From: an uncultured Paludibaculum sp.
GTDB taxonomy: Bacteria; Acidobacteriota; Terriglobia; Bryobacterales; Bryobacteraceae
DNA: 64,000 bases
Assembly (NCBI RefSeq): GCF_963665245.1
Contig: NZ_OY762268.1
Coordinates: 930,001 to 994,000, forward strand
Direction: 5' to 3'
Both the position numbers and the translations under genes were made by a program. Positions 35,752 to 44,766 of this stretch are shown here, in pieces (the first letter of the stretch is position 1; each line of letters opens with the position of its first letter). A model generated the notes under the pieces. It was not told the origin of the DNA, did no database searches, and saw nothing but the letters and a program-made list of their open reading frames with translations.

Positions 35752-36978
35752 CTAGCGGGCTGCCGTCTGCGACTGCTCGCGCTGCAACGCGGCGGCTTCC
35801 GAGGAATGGCCCGCCGCCGCGTCCTTCAGGTACAACGCCGCCTTCTCCGGCCGGTTCAGGTGATGGGCGATCGCGCCGGCATGGTAGAGCAGCCTGGGCT
35901 CCTTCACACCTATTTGCAGAGCCTTCTGAATCTCCGAGTCCGCCTGTTCATACTCGCCGTTGGCAGCCAGCGCCCAGGCGTAACAGTCGCGGGTGAAGAC
36001 GTCCTGGCGGCGTTCCATCTCGCGCCTGGCGATCTCCAGAGCCTTGGCCGGCTGGCGTGCGTGATCGATGTAATAAGCAATCAGTTCGTGATTGGAATTG
36101 TCGCCCTGGCCGGATTCGGCTAGTGACATCCGCTCGAACTGGGCAAAGGCCTTCGCCGCCTCATCTTTGTGGCCTGCGAGTTCCAGTTCTTCCGCCCAGG
36201 CGTAGAGATTCTCCGCGTGCGGAGCCACTTCGTAACGCTGGCGCAGCAGGGCGGCGGCCTCTTCGTGGCGGTTCTGCGCACTGCGAACACGAGCCAAGGC
36301 CGCCTGGGCATAGTGGTAGTTCGAGAAGAGGCCCAAAGCGCCGCTGGCATACATCTCGGCCTGGCTGAGGTCGCCGCTGATGAAGTGGAGATGGGCCAAC
36401 TGGGTGAGCAGCCAGGCGCGATCCTCGGTCTCAGGGAATGGCGTGGAATCGTATGCCGACTGCATGAGTTGCAGGGCGCCCGGCAAGCGGCCATGGAGTT
36501 CGCGCAGGTAGGCAGCCCGGGTCAGGCCCGCCACGTTGCCGGGTTTGAGATCAAGCATCCACTGCGCGGCCTTGACGGCGTCCGCATAGTGCCCCAGTTC
36601 GACATTGGCATCCACCAGGTAGCCGTACACCGAGATGTCGTCAGGCATCTGTTTGTTCAGCCCCTTGGCGGTGGCCAGGGCCTTGGCGAACTCGTGCCTG
36701 CCAAGCTGGAGCCACGCTTCCACCTTGAGCCCCTCGAAGTTGTTCGGCGACACAGTGAACGATCGCCGCAGTGTCTCGTCGGCCTTCGCATAGTACGAAA
36801 CATCCGACGTCTCGCGGGCGCGGCGGGCATACGCCATGGCGAGACTGTTGAGATAAGGCACATGGTCCGGGTGGGCGGCGAGTCCGGCCTGGGCCTTCTG
36901 AATTGCGGTTTCCGCCGGTGTAGCTGCGAACGCCACTGTAGTGAAGAGAACGATGGAAGCGAAGAATGTTTTGTTCAT
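35752..36978 (-). CDS. Secreted TPR-repeat protein
   Basis: Protein of 408 residues with a signal peptide (MNKTFFASIVLFTTVAFAA) and helical repeats of the TPR type throughout, for example AWLQLGRHEFAKALATAKGL, ANVELGHYADAVKAAQWML and LAALAANGEYEQADSEIQ-like units. It is likely a periplasmic scaffold. The start at 36978 is set by the signal peptide. It lies 79 bases downstream of the DUF4331 gene with a hairpin between, so the two are probably in one operon. In related genomes the two families are often neighbours, as I recall. Confidence 0.83.
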   Translation of the reverse strand: MNKTFFASIVLFTTVAFAATPAETAIQKAQAGLAAHPDHVPYLNSLAMAYARRARETSDVSYYAKADETLRRSFTVSPNNFEGLKVEAWLQLGRHEFAKALATAKGLNKQMPDDISVYGYLVDANVELGHYADAVKAAQWMLDLKPGNVAGLTRAAYLRELHGRLPGALQLMQSAYDSTPFPETEDRAWLLTQLAHLHFISGDLSQAEMYASGALGLFSNYHYAQAALARVRSAQNRHEEAAALLRQRYEVAPHAENLYAWAEELELAGHKDEAAKAFAQFERMSLAESGQGDNSNHELIAYYIDHARQPAKALEIARREMERRQDVFTRDCYAWALAANGEYEQADSEIQKALQIGVKEPRLLYHAGAIAHHLNRPEKAALYLKDAAAGHSSEAAALQREQSQTAAR

Positions 36979-37019
36979 GGAGGGATCCAACTTCTGAACT
37001 GGGATGCTGGTGGAGAGCA

Positions 37020-37047
37020 AGGGGCAGGCCGTCCTGCGCCTGCCCCT
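37020..37047 (-). terminator. Intercistronic hairpin between DUF4331 and TPR genes
   Basis: A perfect 9-base-pair GC stem (AGGGGCAGG with CCTGCCCCT) around a 10-base loop. On the minus strand no T run follows, so it is more likely an mRNA-stability or partial attenuation element than a full terminator. Confidence 0.4.
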
Positions 37048-37057
37048 CGCTGGTTTG

Positions 37058-38551
37058 CTACATGGACGGACAGATGCCGCTGGCGTAGTAAGCGCAGCCG
37101 GGTTGCCCAGGCCCCGCATGTACGCTGTCGCGGCCGTTGTAAGCCGGGGCCATGAATGGGAACGACTGCTGCAGCGGAGCAGTGCCGGTGTTGACGCCAT
37201 CGCCCAGCGGAGTGCCGTACTTCTTGCCATCCACCAGGATGCCGGCCACGGCGCGCAGCGCGATGTCGAGCACGTCGTCACCCAGACGGCGGCCGTTCGG
37301 GAAGCCCGAGGTGTCGCCCGCCAGGAAGCCCAGGCGTTTCTGCTGAGTAAACGACGTGGGGCAGATGCCGGTGTTCAACCGGAGCAGATCAGCCACCGGT
37401 CCGGCGTCGTCCGCTCCGCAACCGGGGCAGATGGGCGCCATGTATTGCACCAGCAATAGGAGGTCAGTGCGCGGAGCGGGCGCCACCGGCACGCCGATGC
37501 TGCCGAGGATCTTCGCGGCCAGCGGGTCAAGGACGAAGTTGGCGAACTGAGCGTCGTTGATGGGATCGTCCATGCTGAACTTGTCCTTCGATCCTGTGCC
37601 GATGATGGCCTCGTTGATGAGCGGATTGCCCATGCGCTGGATCTGGCCCCACGACTCAGAGACGCTGTCGCCAAGCACCGTGACGCGGCGGCGCGACGTG
37701 GCGCCGTACGTGCCGATGACCGCTTCCTTGTCACCCGCCGCGTGTACCTTGCCGTCGCTGGTGAGCATCGTGATGGGCACCTCCAGGGCGATGGTGTTGA
37801 CATCGAAGCCAGCCAGGGCATTGGGCGCGTAGTTGTGCTGGTCGTCGCCTTCCGCCATGGCGGGCAGCACACCGCCTCCAGCCGCCGCGCGCAGGTTGAC
37901 GGAATCGAAGAAGGCGCCCAGGTCGATGTAGAACGGGTCGGCCACGGTACCGGCGAAGACGCGCACGCCCTGGCCCAGGTCGTAGGTGCCCTGCGCACGC
38001 AGCGCGTTGTAGTCGGGCATGGTTTTGCCGCCAACGTTGGCCGGCACGGCATAGACGCTCTGGCCGGCCGTGAGGTCAGTGGACCCGGCCTTGGTGACCA
38101 TGGTGACGGTGTAGGTCTGACGGAGGTTTAAACCCTCTGAGCCGGGGCCGTCGAGGGCGGTAATCGCCGGGATTCCGGCCAGATTTCCGACGAATCCGGT
38201 AAAGACTCCGGGCGATCGGATCTCGGTTTTGAAGCGGATTTGAAAGGTGACGTCGGGGACGCCGTCGTGATCGTTGTCGACCTCCATCTCATAAAGGATG
38301 CCCGGGTCGAAGGGGAAGTAGTTGGGACCGTTGGAGGGTTCCAGGAAGGGGTCGACATTCAGGATCATGATGACCTTGTCAGGCCGTTCGGGGCTGACAA
38401 AGGTGTACCAGTCCGTGATGTCGGCTTTCTGGTCGAGGGCCGTAATGGGCGCCTCGCGATGACTGGCGGCCAACATCGCCGGCTGTTGGATGGTGAGTGT
38501 CGCCATCAGCATGGCGAGTGACATTCGTAATGGTTTTGATCTGAGTATCAT
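37058..38551 (-). CDS. DUF4331 family secreted protein
   Basis: Protein of 497 residues with a signal peptide (LAMLMATLTIQQPAMLAA) followed at once by SHREAPITALDQKADITDWY, the DUF4331 signature. Later parts include NVDPFLEPSNGPNYFPFDPG and LGDDVLDIALRAVAGIL, also typical. Two cysteine-containing stretches (CPGCGADDAG; CAYYASGICPSM) may form disulfides. The family's function is unknown; it is exported and calcium- or metal-binding has been suggested. The gene heads an operon with the TPR gene. Confidence 0.9.
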   Translation of the reverse strand: MILRSKPLRMSLAMLMATLTIQQPAMLAASHREAPITALDQKADITDWYTFVSPERPDKVIMILNVDPFLEPSNGPNYFPFDPGILYEMEVDNDHDGVPDVTFQIRFKTEIRSPGVFTGFVGNLAGIPAITALDGPGSEGLNLRQTYTVTMVTKAGSTDLTAGQSVYAVPANVGGKTMPDYNALRAQGTYDLGQGVRVFAGTVADPFYIDLGAFFDSVNLRAAAGGGVLPAMAEGDDQHNYAPNALAGFDVNTIALEVPITMLTSDGKVHAAGDKEAVIGTYGATSRRRVTVLGDSVSESWGQIQRMGNPLINEAIIGTGSKDKFSMDDPINDAQFANFVLDPLAAKILGSIGVPVAPAPRTDLLLLVQYMAPICPGCGADDAGPVADLLRLNTGICPTSFTQQKRLGFLAGDTSGFPNGRRLGDDVLDIALRAVAGILVDGKKYGTPLGDGVNTGTAPLQQSFPFMAPAYNGRDSVHAGPGQPGCAYYASGICPSM

Positions 38552-38731
38552 CAGTGGTTCCTCGCGGAATTGTGAAGCCGTTGTTCATGTGGACTTACGG
38601 CAGCATGAGGCGATCGGATTTCGGGCACGGCAAAATTCCTATTTCTTTTGCGGCTTTATGCCGTACCTCAAAAAAGAATCACTCTTGTCCAAGATAAATC
38701 CGCGAACCACGAATCGGGCCCGGTTGGACGG

Positions 38732-38754
38732 CTGAGAGGGGTGCCCTCCTACAA
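38732..38754 (+). repeat. Left terminal inverted repeat of the IS
   Basis: CTGAGAGGGGTGCCCTCCT then ACAA. It matches the right end with about two indels and two substitutions over 23 bases. Confidence 0.6.
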
Positions 38755-38823
38755 TTAAGCGTTGGCGCAGTTTCGTTTTCTCACCGGGACCGCGCCCGCG
38801 CCACACCCAAGGAGGGCAAGACA

Positions 38824-39999
38824 ATCCTACAAGCCGCCAGTCTCTTCAATCAACTGCTGCACCACTTCCCCCGCAACGAGTTCGCCGCTCTCGTCAAGAA
38901 GCACGGCGCCGAACGCTCCGCCAAGGGCTTCACCTGCTGGACCCAGTTCGTTTCCATGCTCTTCTGCCAACTCGGCCGCGCCGACTCCCTTCGCGAGATC
39001 TGCAACGGGCTCAGTTGCTGCCTCGGCAAACTCGTGCACCTCGGCATCGCCAAAGCGCCCCGCCGTTCCACCCTTTCCTATGCCAATGAACACCGCCCTG
39101 CCGCCCTGTTCGAGGATCTCTTCTGGACCTCGCTGGCCCGCTTCCGCGACAGTGGGGCCCTCGGCCAGCGCCAACACAAGTTCCGCTTCAAAAACAAGTT
39201 GCTCAGTCTGGACTCGACCACCATTACTCTGTGTCTGAGCCTGTTCCCCTGGGCGAAGTACCGTCGCGCCAAAGGCGGAGTGAAGGCGCATGTCCTCCTT
39301 GATCACGACGACTACCTCCCTGCCTATGTGCTGCTCACCGAAGCCCGCCGGAGCGATGTCAAAATGGCCGACTCCTTCCTGCTCAATCCCGGCTCCATCG
39401 TCGCCATGGATCGCGGCTACAACGACTACGCCCTGTTTGGCCGCTGGACGAAGGCCGGCGTCTTCTTCGTGACCCGGCTGAAAGACGATGCCCAGTTTGA
39501 GATTGTCGAGGAGCGGACAAGGCCGCAGAACAGCGCGATCTGTGTCGACCAGATCATCCGTCTCACTTCGGCCAAAGGCCGCGCCGGCTGCCCGCATCTG
39601 CTACGCCGCGTCGTGGTCTGGGTCCCCGAAAAGGACGATGTCATCGTGCTCCTCACCAACCATCTGGAGTTCGGCGCGACGACCATTGCCGCCATCTACA
39701 AGGACCGCTGGAAACTGGAATTGTTTTTTAAGGCGATCAAGCAAAACTTGACCGTGAAGACCTTCGTTGGCACCAGCGAGAACGCTCTCCGCATCCAGAT
39801 TTGGACAGCCCTGATCGCGCTGCTGCTGTTGAAGTGGCTGCATCACCTCTCCCGCGCCAACTGGTCCTTGTCCAATCTGGCCTCGTTGCTGCGGCTCAAC
39901 CTGTTCACCTACCGCGAATTGACGAAATGGCTGAACGATCCGCTCGAAACCCCACCTCTGCCACCGCCGCCGCAGCAATTGACGCTCGCCCTGTGCTGA
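38824..39999 (+). CDS. IS4-type DDE transposase, non-standard or lost start
   Basis: Transposase of the IS4 superfamily with a DUF4372-like N-terminal domain (LFNQLLHHFPRNEFAALVKK). The DDE residues are encoded at 39211 (LDSTT), 39409 (AMDRGYND) and 39718 (Y-x2-R-x3-E-x6-K, in YKDRWKLELFFKAIK). The frame is open from before 38752, yet it has no ATG, GTG or TTG upstream of the conserved N-terminus. A strong AAGGAGG site (38809-38815) sits 8 bases before an ATC at 38824, which I list as start. The first ATG is at 38956, inside the conserved domain. Either ATC is used or the gene has lost its start. Confidence 0.75.
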   Translation: MLQAASLFNQLLHHFPRNEFAALVKKHGAERSAKGFTCWTQFVSMLFCQLGRADSLREICNGLSCCLGKLVHLGIAKAPRRSTLSYANEHRPAALFEDLFWTSLARFRDSGALGQRQHKFRFKNKLLSLDSTTITLCLSLFPWAKYRRAKGGVKAHVLLDHDDYLPAYVLLTEARRSDVKMADSFLLNPGSIVAMDRGYNDYALFGRWTKAGVFFVTRLKDDAQFEIVEERTRPQNSAICVDQIIRLTSAKGRAGCPHLLRRVVVWVPEKDDVIVLLTNHLEFGATTIAAIYKDRWKLELFFKAIKQNLTVKTFVGTSENALRIQIWTALIALLLLKWLHHLSRANWSLSNLASLLRLNLFTYRELTKWLNDPLETPPLPPPPQQLTLALC

Positions 40000-40017
40000 C
40001 TTGGACAGGCTCAACCC

Positions 40018-40042
40018 TTGTAGAAAGGAGACCACCCCTCAG
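40018..40042 (-). repeat. Right terminal inverted repeat of the IS
   Basis: Reverse complement begins CTGAGGGGTGGTCTCCTTT and ends CTACAA, mirroring the left end at 38732-38754. Confidence 0.6.
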
Positions 40043-40263
40043 GAAACCAGCAGCTGCCGGTCAGGAACCCTTTGAATTCAACACTGGATGCGACGGGTCT
40101 GTCCTATCTTGGACAGCAGTGAAAAAGAATGGACACTCTAAATCCGTTGCGAGCCGGACTCCGTATATGCGGGTTCTCATGCGGGCGTCCGTGGCCCCCG
40201 CCAAATGGAGCCGGCACCAACTCCAAACTTGTAAGTCAGGGAGGTCGCTGTTAGCATTTGCTC

Positions 40264-43200
40264 ATGCGGCTTGTGTTGGCCAGGGCGTTCCTCGTGTGTC
40301 TGGTTCTGGCGGGGATGCCTGCGCCGTCTCAGGAAATTAAGGTCTACCCACAACGCTGGGTGTATGCGCCCATCAATCCCGGGGCAGCCAATGGTGTGGA
40401 GCAGTTTCAATCAGTAGTGGATACAGCCGCGGCACATGGACTGAATGGAATCATCCTGAACGGCAGTTTCGACGGCAATGTCTGGACCAGCGCCTTCAAG
40501 TCGGCGTGCCTGCAGATGCGGAAGATCGCCGAGGTCAAGGGACTGGAGATCATTCCGGCGGTTTTCAGCCTGGGCTACGGAGCGGGCAAAGGCTATGACC
40601 CAAATCTGATGGAAGGCCTGCCTGTAAAAGACCAGTTGTTTGTCGTGAATGATAAGGTGGGCCGCCTGGTCCCCGACCCGGCCCCAGTGCTCTTGAACGG
40701 GGGCCTGGATGATCCGGTCGAGTCGGACAATCTGGATGGCTGGATACAATCCGCGCCGGGTGTTTCCTCCTTCATCGATCGCACGGAGTTTCACTCGGGC
40801 GGAGCGTCGCTGCGAATCGAGAATTTCAATGGCGGGGACGACCGTACCGTTCTGATCCAGCAGAAGGTGCAGGTACTCCCTAACCGTCTTTACCGGTTGA
40901 GCTTCTGGACCAAAAGTGAGGGTCTGTGGGGCGATGAGGAGGCCCTCATCCGGATCGTGGGACAGGACGGCCGCTTCCTGGCTCCGCGTGAGGACATGAG
41001 CCCCAACCGGCCTTGGACGAAGATCACGGTGGGATTCAACAGTTGGGAGAACACGGAGATCAGAATTCAGGCCGGCGTATGGTCCGGCGCGGAAGGGCGC
41101 CTCTGGCTGGACGACTTCCAACTGGAAGAGGTGGGCCTGACGAACATTCTGCGGCGCCCCGGCACTCCGGTGACGGTGAAGTCGGAAGCGTCGGGTGTCG
41201 TGTACACAGAGGGTGTGGATTATGCGCGCATTACCGATCCTCGTCTGACCTTCCAGTTCGACCATGAAGGCCCCAACATCGCCATTCCTGCTGGCAGCCG
41301 GATTCAGGAGGGGGAACGCCTGCGGGTCAGTTACTACCACGGCATGTGGTCGTTCACGTGGCAGGTGTCGACGTGCCTGAGTGAAGAGGCGGTCTACGAC
41401 CTGATGGCCAAGACCGCGGCGAACGTCAACAGCCTGTTCGCGCCCAAGCGCTGGCTCCTGTTCATGGATGAGTTGAGGGCCGGTGGCACTTGCGACGCCT
41501 GCCGGCGCAGGGGCCTGTCCATGTCGCAGATCCTCGCCGACTCGATGCTGCGGCAGCAAACCATCGTGCGGGCGTTGCGGCCCGATGCGGAGTTCGTCAC
41601 GTGGTCCGATATGTTCGACCCCAATCACAACGCGCGCCCGCGGTACTACCTGGTGGACGGCGATCTGAGTGATGTGGCCGATATGCTGCCAAGGGACCTG
41701 ACGATCATGGCCTGGGAAGTGAACCGGCGCAAGAAGACGCTGCCCTTCTTTGACAGCCTGGGTTTCCGTACGATGGCTGCCACCTACTACGACACGAACA
41801 GCCTGGACACGACACTCGACTGGCTGAACGACCTGTACGGCACACCCGGCGCGGACGGCCTCATGTACACCACTTGGTCGCGGGATTACCGCAAACTGGC
41901 CGACTTCGGAGACCTCGTATCGGGCACCAGCCCTTCGAAGATCCCGCTGGAGCACCTGACGCTCGAACCTTCGACCATCCAGGGCGGGCAGTCCAGCACG
42001 GCAAATACGGTGACGTTGACCGAGGCGGCTCCGGAAAGCGGAGCGGTGGTGGCACTGCGCAGTTCCAACGCCATGGTGGCGGCCGTACCGCTGATCGTCA
42101 TGGTGCCGGCCGGCCAGACGAGCACTACGTTCAACGTCGTCACGCGCGGGGTAGCAGGCCAGACGGGCGCGGTAATCTCAGCGACGTCGGGCGAGGTCAC
42201 TCACACTTCGGAACTGACGGTGCTGCCGGTGAAGTTGGCGGCGCTCAGCCTGCCCGCGATCACGGCCGCCAACGTCCCGGTCTCCATGGCCGTTTCCATC
42301 GATACGCCCGCGCCGCCCGGCGGAGTGGAAGTCACACTGACAAGCTCGAATCCCGATGTGTTGGCTGTGCCCGCCACTCTGGTCATCGCCGCCGGCACGT
42401 CGGCGACTGCTTTCAAGACGACTCCGGCCTGGCCGGGTGCACCGGCAGCGGTGGTGCTGACGGCGCAGCTTGGAGAGTCGCAAATCAATTCGACCGTCCA
42501 GATCGCGGCTGGGCAACTGGCCAGCCTGACGACCAAGGCTGCGGTGGTGGGCGGCATCCCGAGCGTCACCAATCGTGTATATCTGACGGGTGCGGCAGCG
42601 GCGCCGGTGACCGTCAAGCTGACTTCGTCCAATCCCGAGGTAGGCGCCGTACCAGAGTCAGTCGATGTGGCGGCGGGCGCAACATGGGCGGCGTTCTCCT
42701 TAACCGCGCCACCTGTGACCGCTCCAGCATCTGTGGATGTGGCGGCGGAATTGGACGGTGTCGTGAAGACCTCAACCATCACGATTCAGCCCGCGTCGCT
42801 CAGTGCCATAAGCCCTGGATATACACCTTGGGTGGCAGGTACCACGGTGAACGGGTCGGTCCTGTTGAACGGGCCAACGGGTCCCGACGGCGCGACAGTG
42901 GCGTTGGCGAGTTCCGACCCATCGCTCGCGGCCGTACCGGAGTCCACCTTCGTGGCAGCCGGCAAGGCCTCCAGTTCGTTCCCCATCACGTTGGGCGCAT
43001 CGGGAATAGGTCAGACCGTCACGCTCACCGCCACCTATCAGGACATCAGCAAGACGGCGTCCGCCCCCATCGTCGCGGTGGCGTTGAGGCGCATCACGAT
43101 TCCCGCCAGTGTGGTGGCCGGAACGGTGGTCCAGACCAGCAGCGTGCAACTGACTGGCCCGGCGCGTGAGGGCGGAGCCGTTGTCACCCTCGCGTCTTCC

Positions 43201-43383
43201 GATGCGTCGGCGGCCTCAGTGCCCAGTGAGGTGATAGTGCCAGCCGGAGCCACAACCGCCACGTTCACTATCACGACGACGGTGAATGTGACCTCGCCGG
43301 GCGTGACAATTACCGCCTCGGTGCCCGGTGGCTCGGTCAGTGCCACCATGGAAGTCACGGCTCCGGTGCCCACCACGCCCTGA
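40264..43383 (+). CDS. Large secreted protein: GH20-like core, CBM-like and Ig-like repeats
   Basis: Protein of 1,039 residues with a signal peptide (MRLVLARAFLVCLVLAG). A TIM-barrel-like region is interrupted near residues 135-290 by a carbohydrate-binding-like beta domain (SGGASLRIENFNGG; NRLYRLSFWTKSEG). D402/E403 in FMDELRAGGTCDAC match the catalytic pair and CxxC of the GH20-like protein at 9342. From about residue 560 to the end there are five Ig-like repeats of roughly 95 residues, each with a unit like AAVPESVDVAAGAT. A TTG at 40258 is an alternative start, 12 bases after a GGAGGT site. Likely surface glycan binding or cleavage. Confidence 0.75.
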   Translation: MRLVLARAFLVCLVLAGMPAPSQEIKVYPQRWVYAPINPGAANGVEQFQSVVDTAAAHGLNGIILNGSFDGNVWTSAFKSACLQMRKIAEVKGLEIIPAVFSLGYGAGKGYDPNLMEGLPVKDQLFVVNDKVGRLVPDPAPVLLNGGLDDPVESDNLDGWIQSAPGVSSFIDRTEFHSGGASLRIENFNGGDDRTVLIQQKVQVLPNRLYRLSFWTKSEGLWGDEEALIRIVGQDGRFLAPREDMSPNRPWTKITVGFNSWENTEIRIQAGVWSGAEGRLWLDDFQLEEVGLTNILRRPGTPVTVKSEASGVVYTEGVDYARITDPRLTFQFDHEGPNIAIPAGSRIQEGERLRVSYYHGMWSFTWQVSTCLSEEAVYDLMAKTAANVNSLFAPKRWLLFMDELRAGGTCDACRRRGLSMSQILADSMLRQQTIVRALRPDAEFVTWSDMFDPNHNARPRYYLVDGDLSDVADMLPRDLTIMAWEVNRRKKTLPFFDSLGFRTMAATYYDTNSLDTTLDWLNDLYGTPGADGLMYTTWSRDYRKLADFGDLVSGTSPSKIPLEHLTLEPSTIQGGQSSTANTVTLTEAAPESGAVVALRSSNAMVAAVPLIVMVPAGQTSTTFNVVTRGVAGQTGAVISATSGEVTHTSELTVLPVKLAALSLPAITAANVPVSMAVSIDTPAPPGGVEVTLTSSNPDVLAVPATLVIAAGTSATAFKTTPAWPGAPAAVVLTAQLGESQINSTVQIAAGQLASLTTKAAVVGGIPSVTNRVYLTGAAAAPVTVKLTSSNPEVGAVPESVDVAAGATWAAFSLTAPPVTAPASVDVAAELDGVVKTSTITIQPASLSAISPGYTPWVAGTTVNGSVLLNGPTGPDGATVALASSDPSLAAVPESTFVAAGKASSSFPITLGASGIGQTVTLTATYQDISKTASAPIVAVALRRITIPASVVAGTVVQTSSVQLTGPAREGGAVVTLASSDASAASVPSEVIVPAGATTATFTITTTVNVTSPGVTITASVPGGSVSATMEVTAPVPTTP

Positions 43384-43439
43384 GGACGCCTGGCTGTCTC
43401 CGTCGCGAGCCGGCGCCAATTTCGGGGTAAGCTGACAAG

Positions 43440-44156
43440 GTGAGCTACCAGGAACATGCTCCGCCCGCGGCTCTGGCGGGCTGTGTGGAGTGCTTCTGGA
43501 CCTACGAGCCGGATCCCGCGCGTCCGGTCCAGAGGGTGCTGCCCGATGGCTGCGAGGACATCGTGTTCTTCCCCGCCAGTGGCCAGTTGGCGGCGGTGGG
43601 CACCATGACCAGGGCCCAGATGTACACGCATTCCGCTCCTCAGACCGTAGTAGGTGTGCGGTTCCACCCCTCCATGTCGCGGCCCATTCTCGGCGTCGCC
43701 GGTAGCGAACTCACTGATTCGATGGTGGACCTGGGCAGCTTGTGGGGCTCTCCCGGCGAGGCGCTGCAACGGCGGCTGAGCTCGACCTCCTCGGGCGAGG
43801 AGGCGCTGGCGCTGCTCGCCCAGGCCTTGCCGCCCGTGGAAGAGACGCCCTTACAGCGTATGGTCTTGTGGGTGGCGGAGCACGGTGGCCGGGTCCGGAT
43901 GGACGACCTGGCGCGGTTCGCCGGCCTGAGCCAACGGCACCTGCGGCGCGTGTTTCTGGAGCAAACCGGCGTCTCCCCGAAGCTGTTCTGCCGCGTCGTG
44001 CGGTTCCGGAGCCTGGTAAAGAGCCTCTCCGGCGTCGCCGAGGTGAATTGGGCCGACGTCGCCCTGGATCATGGCTACTACGACCAGAGCCATCTCGTGA
44101 ACGAATTCCGCGAGTTAGGCGGGACGACGCCCGCCGGCTTTCTGACTCGGCCATGA
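43440..44156 (+). CDS. AraC-family transcriptional regulator
   Basis: DNA-binding regulator of 238 residues starting with GTG. The N-terminal domain (about 1-110, with ALAGCVECFWTYEP and VVGVRFHPSMSRPILG) is the DUF6597-like effector domain found on many AraC proteins. The C-terminal half has two helix-turn-helix motifs (MDDLARFAGLSQRHLRRVF; WADVALDHGYYDQSHLVNEF) ending TTPAGFL. It starts 57 bases after the large secreted protein and is followed 48 bases later by a VOC protein, a common pairing. Targets unknown. Confidence 0.9.
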   Translation: MSYQEHAPPAALAGCVECFWTYEPDPARPVQRVLPDGCEDIVFFPASGQLAAVGTMTRAQMYTHSAPQTVVGVRFHPSMSRPILGVAGSELTDSMVDLGSLWGSPGEALQRRLSSTSSGEEALALLAQALPPVEETPLQRMVLWVAEHGGRVRMDDLARFAGLSQRHLRRVFLEQTGVSPKLFCRVVRFRSLVKSLSGVAEVNWADVALDHGYYDQSHLVNEFRELGGTTPAGFLTRP

Positions 44157-44203
44157 CCGTTTTTTCCAAGACGATTGCCCGGGCGCGCCGCTAGGATAGC
44201 CAC

Positions 44204-44587
44204 ATGAAGATCACAGCGGTGTTGATAGTCGACGCAATTGAGCCGTGCCTGCCGTTCTGGGTCGACCGGCTCGGATTCGAGAAGACGGTGGAAGTTCCGG
44301 AAGGGGATCGGTTGGGATTTGTGATCCTCCAGAAGGACGGAACCGAGTTGATGTTCCAGACTCGCGAGAGTGTCGCGAAGGACGTGCCGCAGATGGCGCC
44401 GGCACTGACCGGTCAAGGCATCGGGTTGTTCATCGAAGTGCCAGATTTTGACGACCTTCTGACCCGCGTGGCGGGCCTGGAGGTGGTGATGCCGGAGCGA
44501 TTGGCGTTCTATGGCATGCGAGAGATAGTGGTCCGCGAGCCCGGCGGGTTTGCCGTGTGCTTCGCGAGCAGGGTGGAAACGGCCTGA
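44204..44587 (+). CDS. VOC superfamily (glyoxalase/bleomycin-resistance-like) protein
   Basis: Protein of 127 residues with the two beta-alpha-beta-beta-beta modules of the VOC fold: FWVDRLGFEKTVEVPEGDRLGFVIL and FIEVPDFDDLLTRVAGLEVVMP...FYGMREIVVREPGGFAVCFA. Typical metal-ligand histidines are lacking, and only the terminal E-P-G-G part is standard, so it may bind a ligand without catalysis. It probably shares a transcript with the AraC regulator. Confidence 0.85.
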   Translation: MKITAVLIVDAIEPCLPFWVDRLGFEKTVEVPEGDRLGFVILQKDGTELMFQTRESVAKDVPQMAPALTGQGIGLFIEVPDFDDLLTRVAGLEVVMPERLAFYGMREIVVREPGGFAVCFASRVETA

Positions 44588-44600
44588 CGTTGGCTGGCCA

Positions 44601-44639
44601 GCACTGAGGACCCCTGGCGATGACAGGGACCCTCAGTGC
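44601..44639. terminator. Hairpin between convergent VOC and DUF255 genes
   Basis: A 9-base-pair outer stem (GCACTGAGG with CCTCAGTGC) and a 5-base-pair inner stem (CCCTG with CAGGG), separated by symmetric AC bulges, with a 7-base loop. It lies 13 bases after the VOC stop. No strong T run follows. Confidence 0.6.
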
Positions 44640-44696
44640 GTGGTTTCCGAAGTTCGGACACGCATCGGCCGTAAGCTCTCAGCCCGGGCCGGAAAA

Positions 44697-44728
44697 GCTG
44701 ATGGCTGAACGCTGAACGCTGACGGCTG
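44697..44728. repeat. Tandem 7-base repeat, GCTGAAC type
   Basis: Four and a half units: GCTGATG, GCTGAAC, GCTGAAC, GCTGACG, GCTG. It lies in the convergent gap between the VOC and DUF255 genes. Similar GCTGA-rich tandem tracts are common between genes in related genomes, as I recall. Confidence 0.6.
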
Positions 44729-44766
44729 TATCTCAACTATGTCACGGCGATTCCGAACGTGGGTAC

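Larger units (their letters stand above)
38732..40042 (+). mobile_element. IS4-type insertion sequence
   Basis: About 1.31 kb bounded by imperfect inverted repeats: the left end begins CTGAGAGGGGTGCCCTCCT (38732) and the right end, read inward, CTGAGGGGTGGTCTCCTTT (40042). It contains one DDE transposase gene. The element sits between the DUF4331 gene and the large GH20-like gene and interrupts neither. I could not see a clear target-site duplication, so the exact edges may be off by some bases. Confidence 0.75.

Noticed and set aside
38762..39238. Plus-strand ORF at the front of the IS in another frame
   Set aside because: Ser/Pro/Ala-rich shadow of the transposase frame; the conserved transposase residues are in the other frame.
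40099..40116. Dyad CTGTCC/GGACAG to the right of the IS, possible relic of another IS end
   Set aside because: Only 6 bases per arm, no transposase remnant and no second end found within the window.
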